A stretch of 64,000 bases of DNA from Duganella aquatilis (lineage in GTDB: Bacteria; Pseudomonadota; Gammaproteobacteria; Burkholderiales; Burkholderiaceae_D), in assembly GCF_009674565.1 (NCBI RefSeq), contig NZ_WKJL01000014.1, positions 1 through 64,000 on the forward strand, read 5' to 3'. Position 1 is the first letter of the stretch. The number at the start of each line of letters is the position of its first letter. Both the position numbers and the translations under genes were made by a program. Below the pieces are notes generated by a model. It was given only the letters and a program-made list of their open reading frames with translations, searched no databases and was not told the origin of the DNA. Of this stretch, positions 43,855 through 53,013 are shown in pieces.

Positions 43855-44235
43855 ATGCCGCATCTGAAAATCGAATACACCGCCAACCTGGATGCGCATG
43901 CGGACATCGGCGAATTGTGCAAGACGCTGTCGCACACGCTGGTCACGTTGAAAGACGCGGCTGGCGCGCTGGTGTTTCCGTTGTACGGCACGCGCGTGCT
44001 GGCCTATCCGGCCGCGCAGTACGCGGTGGCGGACGGCGAGCAGGGACGGGCGTTCGTCTATCTCAATATGCGGATCACGCCGGGACGCAGTCCGGAGCTG
44101 GTGCAGGTGATCGGTGACACCTTGCTGGCGGCGGCGCGCGACTACCTGGCGCCGGTGCTGGACAAGCTGCCGCTCAGGCTCACGCTGCACATCGACGCCA
44201 CGCCGCCCGGCTACGAAGGCAAGTTCACCAACTAA
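43855..44235 (+). CDS. 5-carboxymethyl-2-hydroxymuconate isomerase (CHMI) family protein
   Basis: This 126-residue protein starts MPHLKIEYTANLDAHADIGE, with Pro directly after Met as in tautomerases of the CHMI family. Later RVLAYPAAQYAVADGEQGRA and FVYLNMRITPGRSPE match the family. Known members isomerise a homoprotocatechuate intermediate, but no other gene of that pathway is present. In this locus it may instead tautomerise a keto-acid product of uronate breakdown; that is inference. AAAGGAG precedes it, 9 bases after the lyase-like stop, so it belongs to the same operon. Confidence 0.78.
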   Translation: MPHLKIEYTANLDAHADIGELCKTLSHTLVTLKDAAGALVFPLYGTRVLAYPAAQYAVADGEQGRAFVYLNMRITPGRSPELVQVIGDTLLAAARDYLAPVLDKLPLRLTLHIDATPPGYEGKFTN

Positions 44236-44255
44236 AAAAACTTCAGGAGACATGA

Positions 44256-46157
44256 ATGCATAAAGTGTGGAAGCTGCTGCTGTTATCAAGCTGTCTTGCC
44301 GTCGGCCTTACCGCCGGCGCGCAGGACGACCAGGCGCCGGGACAGGCGCAGGCCAACAAGGGCTCCGGCACGCGCGCCGAACTGGCCAAGCAGCCGCCCA
44401 CGCTGCAGAACATCTACGGCCGCCAGCACGTGCTGCTGGACGGACGCTGGAACTACATCATCGATCCTTACGAGACCGGTTTCTATAACTATCGCCGCCA
44501 GCCGTTCGACCAGTCGCCGAGCGGCGCCGGTGGTTTCTATGACGACCGCAAACCGAAGGACAAGGACGATGCGGTCGAATATGACTTCGACAGTTCGCCG
44601 ACGCTGGCGGTGCCGGGTGACTGGAACTCACAGAACGCCAAGCTGGAATTCTACGAAGGCACGTTGTGGATGCGCCAGAAGTTCGTCGCCGCGCCGAAGG
44701 AGGGTAAGCGCTACTTCCTGTACTTTGGCGCCGTCAATTACGAGGCGCACGTCTACCTGAACGGCAAGAAGATCGGCAGCCACAAGGGCGGCTTCACGCC
44801 GTTCCAGTTCGAGGTGACGGGCAAGCTGCTGAAAGGCCAGAACGCCGTCGTCGTCAAGGCCGACAACACGCGCCATCAGGACGATATCCCGACCGTGAAC
44901 ACCGACTGGTGGAACTACGGCGGCATCACGCGCGACGTGCTGCTGGCTGAAACGCCGGACACCTATATCGAGGACTACCAGATCCAGTTGGCCAAGGGCG
45001 ACATGGGCCGCATCGAAGGCTATGTGCAGCTGGCCGGCGCCAGGCGCGCGCAGGACGTGAGCATTTCCATCGCGGAGCTGGGCATCAAGACCAGCGTGCG
45101 CACCGACGCCAATGGCCGCGCCGCCGTCAGCATCGCGCTGTCGAAGAACAAGGTGCGCTACTGGTCGCCGGAAGATCCGAAGCTGTACACGGTGTCCATC
45201 GCCGGCGCCACCGACAAGCTGGATGACCGCATCGGCCTGCGCACCATCGAAACGCGCGGCCACGATATTCTGTTGAACGGTAAATCGGTGTTCCTGCGCG
45301 GGATCTCACTGCACGATGAAAATCCGCTGATCCCGGGCCGCCTGCGCGGCGAGGGCGATATGCGCATGATGCTGCAATGGGCCAAGGACATGGACTGCAA
45401 CTACGTCCGCCTGGCGCACTATCCGCACAGCGAGGAGATGATCAAGCTGGCCGACGAAATGGGCTTGCTGGTGTGGGCCGAGGTGCCGGTGTACTGGACC
45501 ATCTCGTGGGAGAAGCCGGAAGTCTACGCCAACGCTTCTCAACAGCTGACCGACCTTGTTGTGCGCGACAAGAACCGCGCCAGCGTCATCATCTGGTCCA
45601 TCGGTAACGAGACGCCGGTCAGCCCGGTGCGCACGGAATTCATGGGCAAGCTGGCCGATACCGTGCGCTCGCTGGACCGCACCCGCCTGGTGGGCGCGGC
45701 GCTGGAAGTGCACCGCAGCGGCGACGTGGTGACGGTGGAAGATCCGCTGGCCGAGAAGATCGACCTGGCCAGCTTTAACCAGTACGCCGGCTGGTACTGG
45801 TCCAACAACAAGGAGATGCTGAAGTTCTCCTTCAAGGTCAATTACAACAAGCCGGTGATCGTGACCGAGTTTGGCGCCGATGCGCTGGGTGGCTACCACG
45901 CCGACAGCGACACCAAGTGGAGCGAGGAATACCAGGACCAGCTGTACAAGAACACCTTCAAGCTGCTGGATGCGATTCCCGGCCTGCGCGGCATGACGCC
46001 GTGGGTGTTGACGGACTTCCGCTCGCCGCGCCGTCCGCATCCTTACTACCAGGACTACTGGAACCGCAAGGGCCTGATCTCGGAGACCGGCAAGAAGAAG
46101 CAAGCCTTCTACACGCTGAAGTCCTACTACGAACAAAAACAACAACAGTACAAATGA
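44256..46157 (+). CDS. Secreted GH2 glycosidase, beta-glucuronidase-like
   Basis: This 633-residue enzyme has a signal peptide (LLLLSSCLAVGLTAGA) and the GH2 plan: sugar-binding jelly roll (LWMRQKFVAA, HVYLNGKKIGSHKGGFTPFQ), beta-sandwich, then catalytic TIM barrel (FLRGISLHDENPL, NYVRLAHYPHSEEM). The acid/base is E452 in IIWSIGNETP and the nucleophile is E538 in VTEFGADALGG. The NWWNYGGITRDVL-like stretch (DWWNYGGITRDVLL) is usual in the family. Beta-glucuronidase fits the uronate locus, though beta-galactosidase is possible. CAGGAG lies before the start; the stop overlaps the GH3 start (ATGA). Confidence 0.85.
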   Translation: MHKVWKLLLLSSCLAVGLTAGAQDDQAPGQAQANKGSGTRAELAKQPPTLQNIYGRQHVLLDGRWNYIIDPYETGFYNYRRQPFDQSPSGAGGFYDDRKPKDKDDAVEYDFDSSPTLAVPGDWNSQNAKLEFYEGTLWMRQKFVAAPKEGKRYFLYFGAVNYEAHVYLNGKKIGSHKGGFTPFQFEVTGKLLKGQNAVVVKADNTRHQDDIPTVNTDWWNYGGITRDVLLAETPDTYIEDYQIQLAKGDMGRIEGYVQLAGARRAQDVSISIAELGIKTSVRTDANGRAAVSIALSKNKVRYWSPEDPKLYTVSIAGATDKLDDRIGLRTIETRGHDILLNGKSVFLRGISLHDENPLIPGRLRGEGDMRMMLQWAKDMDCNYVRLAHYPHSEEMIKLADEMGLLVWAEVPVYWTISWEKPEVYANASQQLTDLVVRDKNRASVIIWSIGNETPVSPVRTEFMGKLADTVRSLDRTRLVGAALEVHRSGDVVTVEDPLAEKIDLASFNQYAGWYWSNNKEMLKFSFKVNYNKPVIVTEFGADALGGYHADSDTKWSEEYQDQLYKNTFKLLDAIPGLRGMTPWVLTDFRSPRRPHPYYQDYWNRKGLISETGKKKQAFYTLKSYYEQKQQQYK

Positions 46158-48370
46158 AGACATTACACATTGCTGCCGCCATCAGTGCGGCCCTGGCGCT
46201 GTCCGCCAACGCGCAGGATGCGCAGATCGATCGCAAGGTCGCGGACCTGATGAAACAGATGACGGTGACCGAAAAAGTCGGCCAGCTGCACCAATTGTCG
46301 GGCCGCCAGTTCACCGGCCCGACCAGCAGCGAGTACGCGGCCAAGCTGGCCGATATTCGCGCCGGCAAGGTCGGCTCGATGCTGAACGTGATCGGCGTGG
46401 CCGACACGCGCGAGATCCAGGCGCTGGCGCTGCAATCGCGCCTGAAGATCCCGCTGCTGTTCAGCCTTGACGTCATCCATGGCTACAAGACCGTGTTCCC
46501 GGTACCGCTGGGCGAAGCCGCTTCGTGGGACATGGACGCGATCGAGCTGTCCGCGCACATCGCCGCCAGGGAAGCCGCTGCCGCCGGCATTCACTGGACC
46601 TTTGCGCCGATGGTCGACATCGCGCGCGATCCGCGCTGGGGCCGCGTGATGGAAGGCGCCGGCGAAGATACCTACCTCGGTTCGCAGATCGCCACCGCGC
46701 GCGTACACGGCTTCCAGGGCAGGAAACTGGGCGCCACCGATTCGGTGATGGCGACCGCCAAGCACTTCGCCGCCTACGGCGCCGCGATTGCGGGCCGCGA
46801 CTACAACGCGGTCGACATGAGCACGCAGCAGCTGTATGAAGTGTATCTGCCGCCGTTCAAGGCCGCCGCCGATGCCGGCGCCGCGACTTTCATGAACTCC
46901 TTCAACACGCTGAACGGCGTGCCGGCCACCGGCAACAGCATGCTTCAGCGCGATATCCTGAAGGGCGCCTGGAAGTACAAGGGCTTCGTGGTCAGCGACT
47001 GGGGTTCGGTGCGCGAGATGGTGCCGCACGGGTATGCGGCCGATTTGTCCGACGCCGCCGTGAAAGCCATCAACGCCGGCAGCGACATGGACATGGAAGG
47101 CTACGCTTACAGCCAGCATCTGGAAGCCGCCGTCAAAGCCGGCAAGGTGAAGATGGCGACGCTGGACGACGCCGTGCGCCGCGTGCTGACCAAGAAATTC
47201 GAACTGGGACTGTTCGACGATCCTTACCGCTATTCCGACGCCGCGCGCGAAAAGGCGGTGCTGGGCGACGCCTCGCACCGCGCCGCGACGCTGGACGTGG
47301 CGCAGAAATCCATCGTGCTGCTGAAAAACGAAGGCAAGTTGTTACCGCTGTCGCGCGACGCCAAGCGCATTGCGGTGATCGGCCCGCTGGCCGACGCGCA
47401 GCGCGACCTCGAAGGCGGCTGGGTGGTGCAGGGTGAACGCGCCAAGGTAGTCAGCATCCTCGAAGGCATGCGCGGCCACGCCGGCAAGGCGGAGATCAGC
47501 TACGCCCAGGCCTGCGCGCCCGGCTGCGCCTCGGCCGAAGGCTTTGCGGCCGCCGTCGCCACCGCGTCGCAATCGGACGTCATCGTGCTGGCCATCGGCG
47601 AAACCTGGGACATGAGCGGCGAAGCCAAGTCGCGCACCGACATCTCGCTGCCGGGCCAGCAGGAAGCGCTGTTCAAGGCGCTGAAGGCCACCGGCAAGCC
47701 GGTCGTGGTGGTGATGCTGGCCGGCCGTCCGCTGGTGTTCAACACCATCGCCGACCAGGCGGACGCCATCGTCTATGCCTGGTTCCCCGGCAGCGAAGGC
47801 GGGAATGCCGTCGCCAACGTGCTGTTCGGCGACTACAACCCGTCCGGCAAGCTGCCGATCACTTTCCCGCGCAGCGTGGGACAGATTCCGCTGTCGTACG
47901 CGCAGTACAGCACCGGGCGTCCGGTCACGGATGAAAAGAACGTGGTCTACAAATCGGCCTACATCGATTCCGTCAACACGCCGCGCTATGCCTTCGGCCA
48001 TGGCCTGAGCTACACCGACTTCAAATACACCGGCCTGACGTTGAGCAGCCCGGCCATGTCGGGCACGCAGAAGGTGACGCTGTCGTTCGACCTGGCCAAC
48101 AGCGGCAAGGTGGAGGGCACGGAGATTGTGCAGCTTTATCTGCGCGACATGGTGTCGTCGGTGGTGCGGCCGCTGAAGGAACTGAAGGGTTTCCGGAAGG
48201 TGCATTTGAAGCCGGGCGAAACGCAGCGCGTCAGTTTCACCATCGACCGCGACACGCTGTCCTTCTTCGACAGCCAGTTGAAGTGGGGCGCGGAAGCGGG
48301 CGAGTTCAAACTGATGGTCGGCAGCGCGTCCGACGACATCCGCCTGGAAAGCACGCTGACGCTGCGCTAG
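46154..48370 (+). CDS. Secreted GH3 beta-glucosidase (BglX-like)
   Basis: The 738-residue enzyme has a signal peptide (AAISAALALSANA) and a BglX-like plan: TIM-like domain (HWTFAPMVDIARDPRWGRVM), nucleophile D282 in FVVSDWGSVREM, second alpha/beta domain with IVLAIGETWDMSGEAKSRTD, and C-terminal fibronectin III-like domain (EIVQLYLRDM onward). It removes terminal glucose, or possibly xylose or galactose, from oligosaccharides in the periplasm. It is coupled to GH2 by overlapping ATGA and ends the locus. Its TAG stop shares CTAG with the convergent gene. Confidence 0.93.
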   Translation: MKTLHIAAAISAALALSANAQDAQIDRKVADLMKQMTVTEKVGQLHQLSGRQFTGPTSSEYAAKLADIRAGKVGSMLNVIGVADTREIQALALQSRLKIPLLFSLDVIHGYKTVFPVPLGEAASWDMDAIELSAHIAAREAAAAGIHWTFAPMVDIARDPRWGRVMEGAGEDTYLGSQIATARVHGFQGRKLGATDSVMATAKHFAAYGAAIAGRDYNAVDMSTQQLYEVYLPPFKAAADAGAATFMNSFNTLNGVPATGNSMLQRDILKGAWKYKGFVVSDWGSVREMVPHGYAADLSDAAVKAINAGSDMDMEGYAYSQHLEAAVKAGKVKMATLDDAVRRVLTKKFELGLFDDPYRYSDAAREKAVLGDASHRAATLDVAQKSIVLLKNEGKLLPLSRDAKRIAVIGPLADAQRDLEGGWVVQGERAKVVSILEGMRGHAGKAEISYAQACAPGCASAEGFAAAVATASQSDVIVLAIGETWDMSGEAKSRTDISLPGQQEALFKALKATGKPVVVVMLAGRPLVFNTIADQADAIVYAWFPGSEGGNAVANVLFGDYNPSGKLPITFPRSVGQIPLSYAQYSTGRPVTDEKNVVYKSAYIDSVNTPRYAFGHGLSYTDFKYTGLTLSSPAMSGTQKVTLSFDLANSGKVEGTEIVQLYLRDMVSSVVRPLKELKGFRKVHLKPGETQRVSFTIDRDTLSFFDSQLKWGAEAGEFKLMVGSASDDIRLESTLTLR

Positions 48371-49074
48371 CGCAGCTTGAGGATGGCGGACAGTTCGCCG
48401 TTCTTCTCCAGCGCATTGATCGCGGCGTCGACTTCCTCGACCGTGATCCTGCTCTTGCGGGAGACGGCGCACTTGGTCTTCACTTCGGAGATCGTCAGCG
48501 TGTGATAGCCCGGCGGCAGCATGCCGTCGTTGAGGTGCTGGGCGATGACGCTGCGCGGCGTGAGCAGGTAGTCGAAGCGGCCGGCCGTCCACTTTTTCAG
48601 CGACAGCGTGCTGGTTGGCGCATCGTCGCGGATAAAGTCCTTGCCCAGGGCCTTCTCCATCGTCGGATAGCGGAAACCCAGCACCGTGCCGATGCGCTTG
48701 CCGCGCAACTCTTCCATCGATTCCGGCGCTTTCACATGCTGTAGCGTCAGCAGCACTTCCACCACCGGGATAAAGGCGCGCGTCCAATTGACGTCGCCGG
48801 GCGTCCACTCGGGCAGATAGCTGCACAGCACATCGCCATCACCGCTTTCCAGCGCCGCCATGATGCGCGTGCGCGGCAGGGACACGAACTGCACCTTGCG
48901 GCCCAACTGGCGCGCCAGCGCGGCGCCCATCTTTTGCTGGAAGGGGTTGGGCTTCTGCTGATCGGGGCCGAGCATGGCGTCGATTTTTTCGACGTAGCGC
49001 AGCGGCGCCTTCTCGGCGGCGTGCGCTGGCGCCGCGGCCAGCAGCATGGCGAACATCAGTGGCGTGGATTTCAT
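48367..49074 (-). CDS. Periplasmic binding protein (SBP_bac_3 type)
   Basis: This 235-residue protein has a signal peptide (MFAMLLAAAPAHA) and two-lobed binding-protein features: FQQKMGAALARQLGRKVQFV, RIMAALESGDGDVLCSYLPE and ESMEELRGKRIGTVLGFRYP. No transporter subunits are adjacent. Its start overlaps the LysR stop (ATGA), so it is made with that regulator, which suggests a sensing or regulatory role rather than bulk uptake; this is inference. Confidence 0.78.
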   Translation of the reverse strand: MKSTPLMFAMLLAAAPAHAAEKAPLRYVEKIDAMLGPDQQKPNPFQQKMGAALARQLGRKVQFVSLPRTRIMAALESGDGDVLCSYLPEWTPGDVNWTRAFIPVVEVLLTLQHVKAPESMEELRGKRIGTVLGFRYPTMEKALGKDFIRDDAPTSTLSLKKWTAGRFDYLLTPRSVIAQHLNDGMLPPGYHTLTISEVKTKCAVSRKSRITVEEVDAAINALEKNGELSAILKLR

Positions 49075-49967
49075 TGGAGGCCTTTCTGCATCTCGGCTAC
49101 TTCCTCCTGCAGCCAGGCGCGGAAGTGGGTGATCTTGCTCATGCCGCGCTTGTCGCGGGCGACGATGACGCGGTAGCCGCGTTCATATGGCGCGCTTTCG
49201 CAATCTACCATCTTCAGCGCGCCGCTGCGCAGATCGTCGCTGGCAATGGCGTGCGACACCAATGCGATGCCTTGTCCCGCCAGCGCCGACTGTACCATCA
49301 CCGCAAAATTGGTGAAGCTGCGCGAGAAGTTGTAATTGCCCTTCAGCGCATTGTTCTGCCGCAGCAGCGCGATCCAGGTGTCGGTGGTGAATTCGTGCAG
49401 CAGCGGATAGCGTTCCAGGTCGGCCAGGGTGATCTCGGTTTCGCCGGGCAGCACCAGCGACGGACTGTAGACGGCTACCAGGCGGTCGTGAAACAGCAGG
49501 TCCGGATCGGTACGCACCACGTCGTAAGTACGCAGCGCGATATCGGTGCTGCCGTCTTCCATGTTGGCGATGGTGTCGCTGGAATCGATACGGATATCCA
49601 GATCCGGATGCAGCTTGGTGAAACGGGCGATGCGCGGCACCAGCCATTTGATCGCCAGCGAGTGGGTGGTCGACAGGCGCAGGATTTTTTCCTCGTCGCC
49701 GCCTTGCAGCGCGGCGACCTTGGTATTCAGGTCGCCCAGCATGCGGCGCACGGTGGCCGAGAATTCCTGGCCTTTTTCGGTGAGCGAAATGTGGCGCGGG
49801 TGGCGCGAGAACAGATCGAAGCCAAGCGCCTCCTCCAGCTGCTTGACCTGCAGGCTGATCGCCGCCGGCGTCTTGTGCAGTTCCTGGGCGGCCAGCTTGA
49901 AACTGCCCCAGCGCGCCGCGCAGTCGAAATCGAGCAGCCCGGAAAGGGAGCGTAGCGGTTTGGTCAT
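49071..49967 (-). CDS. LysR family transcriptional regulator (GcvA-like)
   Basis: This 298-residue protein begins LSGLLDFDCAARWGSFKLAA and TPAAISLQVKQLEEALGFDL (helix-turn-helix), followed by an effector domain with WLVPRIARFTKLHPDLDIRI and DIALRTYDVVRTDP, as in GcvA-type members. It is first in an operon with the binding protein. Its target is unknown; the polysaccharide locus ends just downstream on the other strand. Confidence 0.88.
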   Translation of the reverse strand: MTKPLRSLSGLLDFDCAARWGSFKLAAQELHKTPAAISLQVKQLEEALGFDLFSRHPRHISLTEKGQEFSATVRRMLGDLNTKVAALQGGDEEKILRLSTTHSLAIKWLVPRIARFTKLHPDLDIRIDSSDTIANMEDGSTDIALRTYDVVRTDPDLLFHDRLVAVYSPSLVLPGETEITLADLERYPLLHEFTTDTWIALLRQNNALKGNYNFSRSFTNFAVMVQSALAGQGIALVSHAIASDDLRSGALKMVDCESAPYERGYRVIVARDKRGMSKITHFRAWLQEEVAEMQKGLQ

Positions 49968-50089
49968 GACTAAGATTTTCTTATGTGAACGGCGAAAATA
50001 ACTCGTTTGATAACGGTTTAATGCCAGTGCAGAATATACCTCATACGCAGTGAAAATTCCATGAACAAGTTTTTCTTGCAGGAGGTGAT

Positions 50090-50167
50090 ATGTCTTATAT
50101 CGATTTGAGGCGCTGCTTCAGGCGCGAACTGGTCCGGTTGCTGTCGCAAATGATGCTGCGCCGCTGA
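50090..50167 (+). CDS. Possible 25-residue basic peptide
   Basis: ATG 50090 opens a 25-codon frame starting MSYIDLRRCFRRELVRLL and ending MMLRR, rich in Arg. An AGGAGGTGAT sequence, a near-perfect ribosome site, ends directly before it, with spacing shorter than usual. Position is the spacer between LysR and GNAT genes. It could be a real small protein or a chance ORF. Confidence 0.35.
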   Translation: MSYIDLRRCFRRELVRLLSQMMLRR

Positions 50168-50220
50168 GATTTCTCTTGTATAGTGGAAAATCAATCTTTC
50201 CACCGACAGAGAGCAATTTG

Positions 50221-50751
50221 ATGAGTAAGCACACCGTCGTGCGCTGCAGTGTTGAGCGGCACGCCAGCGCCATTCTGGAGATCTTTAACGACGCCATCCT
50301 GAACTCCACCGCGCTGTACGAATACAAGCCGCGCACGCTGGAAGTGATGACCACCTGGTTCGAGACCAAGCGCAACGGCGGTTTCCCGGTGATCGGCATT
50401 GAAGATGAAAACGGCGTGCTGATCGGCTTCGGCAGCTATGGCACCTTCCGTGCCTTCCCGGCGTTCAAGTACACGGTCGAGCATTCGGTGTACATCCACC
50501 AGGACCATCGCGGCAAGGGCGTGGGCAAGGTGCTGATGCAGGAACTGATCGCCGCCGCGCGCGCAGCCAATCTGCACGCCATGATGGGCGGCATCGACGC
50601 CGCGAACGCCGGCAGCATCAAGCTGCATGAAGGCCTCGGCTTCAAGCACGTCGGCACGCTGCCGCAAGTCGGCTTCAAATTCGGCAACTGGCTGGACCTG
50701 GCTTTCTACCAGCTGATCCTGGATACGCCGGAACAGCCGGTTGACGGCTAG
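50221..50751 (+). CDS. GNAT N-acetyltransferase (phosphinothricin acetyltransferase-like)
   Basis: This 176-residue enzyme has the GNAT core: VIGIEDENGVLIGFGSYG, HSVYIHQDHRGKGVGKVLMQ (acetyl-CoA pyrophosphate loop) and DAANAGSIKLHEGLGFKHVG. The start motif VERHASAILEIFNDAILNST is like the phosphinothricin/methionine-sulfoximine acetyltransferase group. It acetylates an amino group of a small substrate, perhaps a toxic amino acid analogue. ATG 50221 has only a weak GAGAG site. Confidence 0.86.
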   Translation: MSKHTVVRCSVERHASAILEIFNDAILNSTALYEYKPRTLEVMTTWFETKRNGGFPVIGIEDENGVLIGFGSYGTFRAFPAFKYTVEHSVYIHQDHRGKGVGKVLMQELIAAARAANLHAMMGGIDAANAGSIKLHEGLGFKHVGTLPQVGFKFGNWLDLAFYQLILDTPEQPVDG

Positions 50752-50792
50752 TCACCTTCGTCGTCAATGCCTGCTTTGATATCGTTTGCGTC

Positions 50793-51763
50793 ATGAGAAT
50801 TTCCGTGCTCGCTTTGGACGGCCTGTTTGACACCGGGCTCGCCGTCATACTTGATGCGTTTTCGCTGGCGAACAAATTTGCCGTCTCGAAAATGAATGGA
50901 ATGGAACACCGTATTTCGACGTGACGATTGTTGGCGTACGCAGAAAAGTACGGTCCGGACGAGGAATGCCCATACCCGTACAGCCGATCACGGCGGATCT
51001 AAAACCGGACTGGGTGATCATTCCCGCCCTTAGTACCAGTACGCCGGAGGTATTGCTCCCGGCGTTAGAGCGGCCGGATGTAAAAAAGGCGAAGCAGCAA
51101 ATCGTCGCATGGCATGCCGATGGTGCATTGATCGCCGCATCGTGCATCGGCACCTTCCTGCTGGCGGAAACCGGGCTGCTTGACCACAAGGAAGCAACCA
51201 CGACCTGGTGGCTCAGTCCTTTATTCCGGCAGCGCTATCCGCAGGTGCTGCTCGACGAGTCCCGCATGCTGGTGCCAACGGATGTGGGCGTTACAGCGGG
51301 AGCGGCGATGGGGCACCTTGATCTGGTTCTCTGGCTGATACGCAAGGCCAGCCCGGAGCTGGCCAGGCTGGTTTCCCGCTACCTGCTGGCGGATATTCGT
51401 TCATCGCAGGCAGCCTACATCATCCCCAATCATCTGGCCCAGGCGGATCCGTTGATTTTGCGCTTTGAACGATGGGCGCGGGACAACCTCAAGACCGGTT
51501 TTTCGCTGCAGGATGCTGCCGGCGCGCTGGCGACCAGCCCCCGCTCGCTGCAACGCCGTTGCCAGGACGTGCTTGGCAAATCGCCGCTGGCTTACTTTCA
51601 GGATCTGCGCGTGGAACATGCGCAATCGCTGCTTCACGGCAGCGGACTGGATCTCGAAGCCATCGCGGCCGAAGTCGGCTACGCCGATGGCGCCACGTTG
51701 CGCACGCTCTTGCGGGAGCGCCTGGGACGCGGCGTGCGCGAGCTGCGGGCCGATCTTCGCTAG
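50793..51763 (+). pseudogene. GlxA-type AraC regulator, frameshifted near its N-terminus
   Basis: From ATG 50793 the frame reads MRISVLALDGLFDTGLAVIL and DAFSLANKFAVS, the usual start of GlxA-family (DJ-1/PfpI-AraC) regulators, then hits TGA at 50922-50924. A frame one base off picks up as FDVTIVGVRRKVRSGRGMPI and continues for the whole DJ-1-like domain (AASCIGTFLLAETGLLD) and AraC helix-turn-helix (LQDAAGALATSPRSLQRRCQ). One base is missing somewhere near 50890-50916. Such regulators control an adjacent transporter, here the convergent MFS gene. Inactive unless the shift is an error. Confidence 0.78.
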
Positions 51764-52928
51764 CGCTGGCTTGCACGATACTGTGCACCGCTGCGATCTT
51801 GCGGTCGGCGCATGCTGAAACTATCAGCGCTGCGGCCACCAGCACCGCAGCGACCCAGCCCAGCTTTTCGCCACCGAGGGTATGGATGGTTGTCGCACCG
51901 ATGATGCCGGCGGCGGTCGTACCAAGAAATACGGCGGAACTGTTAAGGCCGAGTACGATCGGTGCAATCTGAGCAGCAATCCCAACAATACGATGCTGTT
52001 GAGGCACGCTGCTGCCCCACCCGCATGCGCCCCACAGCAGCACTGCGGGAACGGCCAGCCAAAGATGGGCGCTGGTCCACGGCAGCAGGAGAAAGTCGGC
52101 AAGCACGGCAACGAACATCGTGATCAGCACCTTGCGCGAGCCGATGGCATCGATCAGTCGGCCGGCGAACAAGTTGCTGGCGGTTCCAGCGATTCCCCAC
52201 ACCACCAGCAATCCGGCCAGCACGGCGGGACTGCCGCCGATCGCACGTTCAAACACCACGGCGAAATAGGTGTAGACCGTGAAAGCAGCCGTGAAAAAGA
52301 GAAATGTCGTGGATAGCGCCAGGCCGATCCGCGCGTCGGCCAGGGGCGCGAGGCGTTGACGTAGCGTCACCGCTGGCGGCATCGGGATATGCGCGAGCCA
52401 GGTCGTGACGCCCAGCCCGGATGCCGCGGCAAGGACGGCGACAAACACCATAGACCAGTGCCAGTCGCCCAAGCCGCCTATGAGTGTGCCGATGGGGGCG
52501 CCAAGTGCGGTGGAAACGGTCATCCCGGTCGCCACTACGGATAGTGCGTAGCCTCTGCGCTCCGGCGCGACCAGCAATGCGGCGGACCCCGCCGCCGTTG
52601 GGAAGAAAATGGCAGCCCCCAGTCCGGCAAGCGCCCTGGTCGCCAGGGCGAGCTCGAAGTTGGGGGCGATCGCCGTGCCGAGATTGGCAAGCAGGAAGAT
52701 GGCCAGGCCCGTTAATAGCAGCTGCTTGCGTGGCACTTGTGCGGCGATCGCCGCGATCACCGGCGCCAGCAGCGCGGTGGTGATGGCATACACGGTTGTC
52801 ATCTGCCCTGCGGCACCCATGCTGACATGGAAGTCGCGGGCGATTTCCGGCAGCAGGCCGGCGACAACAAAACTGTCGGTTCCGAGCGCAAACATGCCAA
52901 GGGCGAGAACTAAAAGACGTCGATCCAT
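51489..52928 (-). CDS. MFS efflux transporter with abnormal C-terminal extension
   Basis: The first ~388 residues form a normal 12-span MFS drug/arabinose efflux protein: MFALGTDSFVVAGLLPEIAR, RALAGLGAAIFFPTAAGSAA and the last span GWVAAVLVAAALIVSACA. After ADRKIAAVHSIVQAS the frame continues for about 85 more residues of Arg/Ala/Pro-rich sequence that is simply the antisense of the GlxA-type gene (51489-51763). The natural stop seems lost. The start at 52928 has no clear ribosome site. Activity may survive because the core is intact. Confidence 0.78.
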   Translation of the reverse strand: MDRRLLVLALGMFALGTDSFVVAGLLPEIARDFHVSMGAAGQMTTVYAITTALLAPVIAAIAAQVPRKQLLLTGLAIFLLANLGTAIAPNFELALATRALAGLGAAIFFPTAAGSAALLVAPERRGYALSVVATGMTVSTALGAPIGTLIGGLGDWHWSMVFVAVLAAASGLGVTTWLAHIPMPPAVTLRQRLAPLADARIGLALSTTFLFFTAAFTVYTYFAVVFERAIGGSPAVLAGLLVVWGIAGTASNLFAGRLIDAIGSRKVLITMFVAVLADFLLLPWTSAHLWLAVPAVLLWGACGWGSSVPQQHRIVGIAAQIAPIVLGLNSSAVFLGTTAAGIIGATTIHTLGGEKLGWVAAVLVAAALIVSACADRKIAAVHSIVQASASEDRPAARARRVPGAPARACATWRHRRSRLRPRWLRDPVRCREAAIAHVPRADPESKPAAICQARPGNGVAASGGWSPARRQHPAAKNRS

Positions 52929-53013
52929 TGGAGAGCTTTCTTGATGGTGCAGAGGTAAATTTTGAGCACCGTCAGCCGCGTGGACATCCCTGGGCTGACG
53001 GCCGGTGAGGTTC

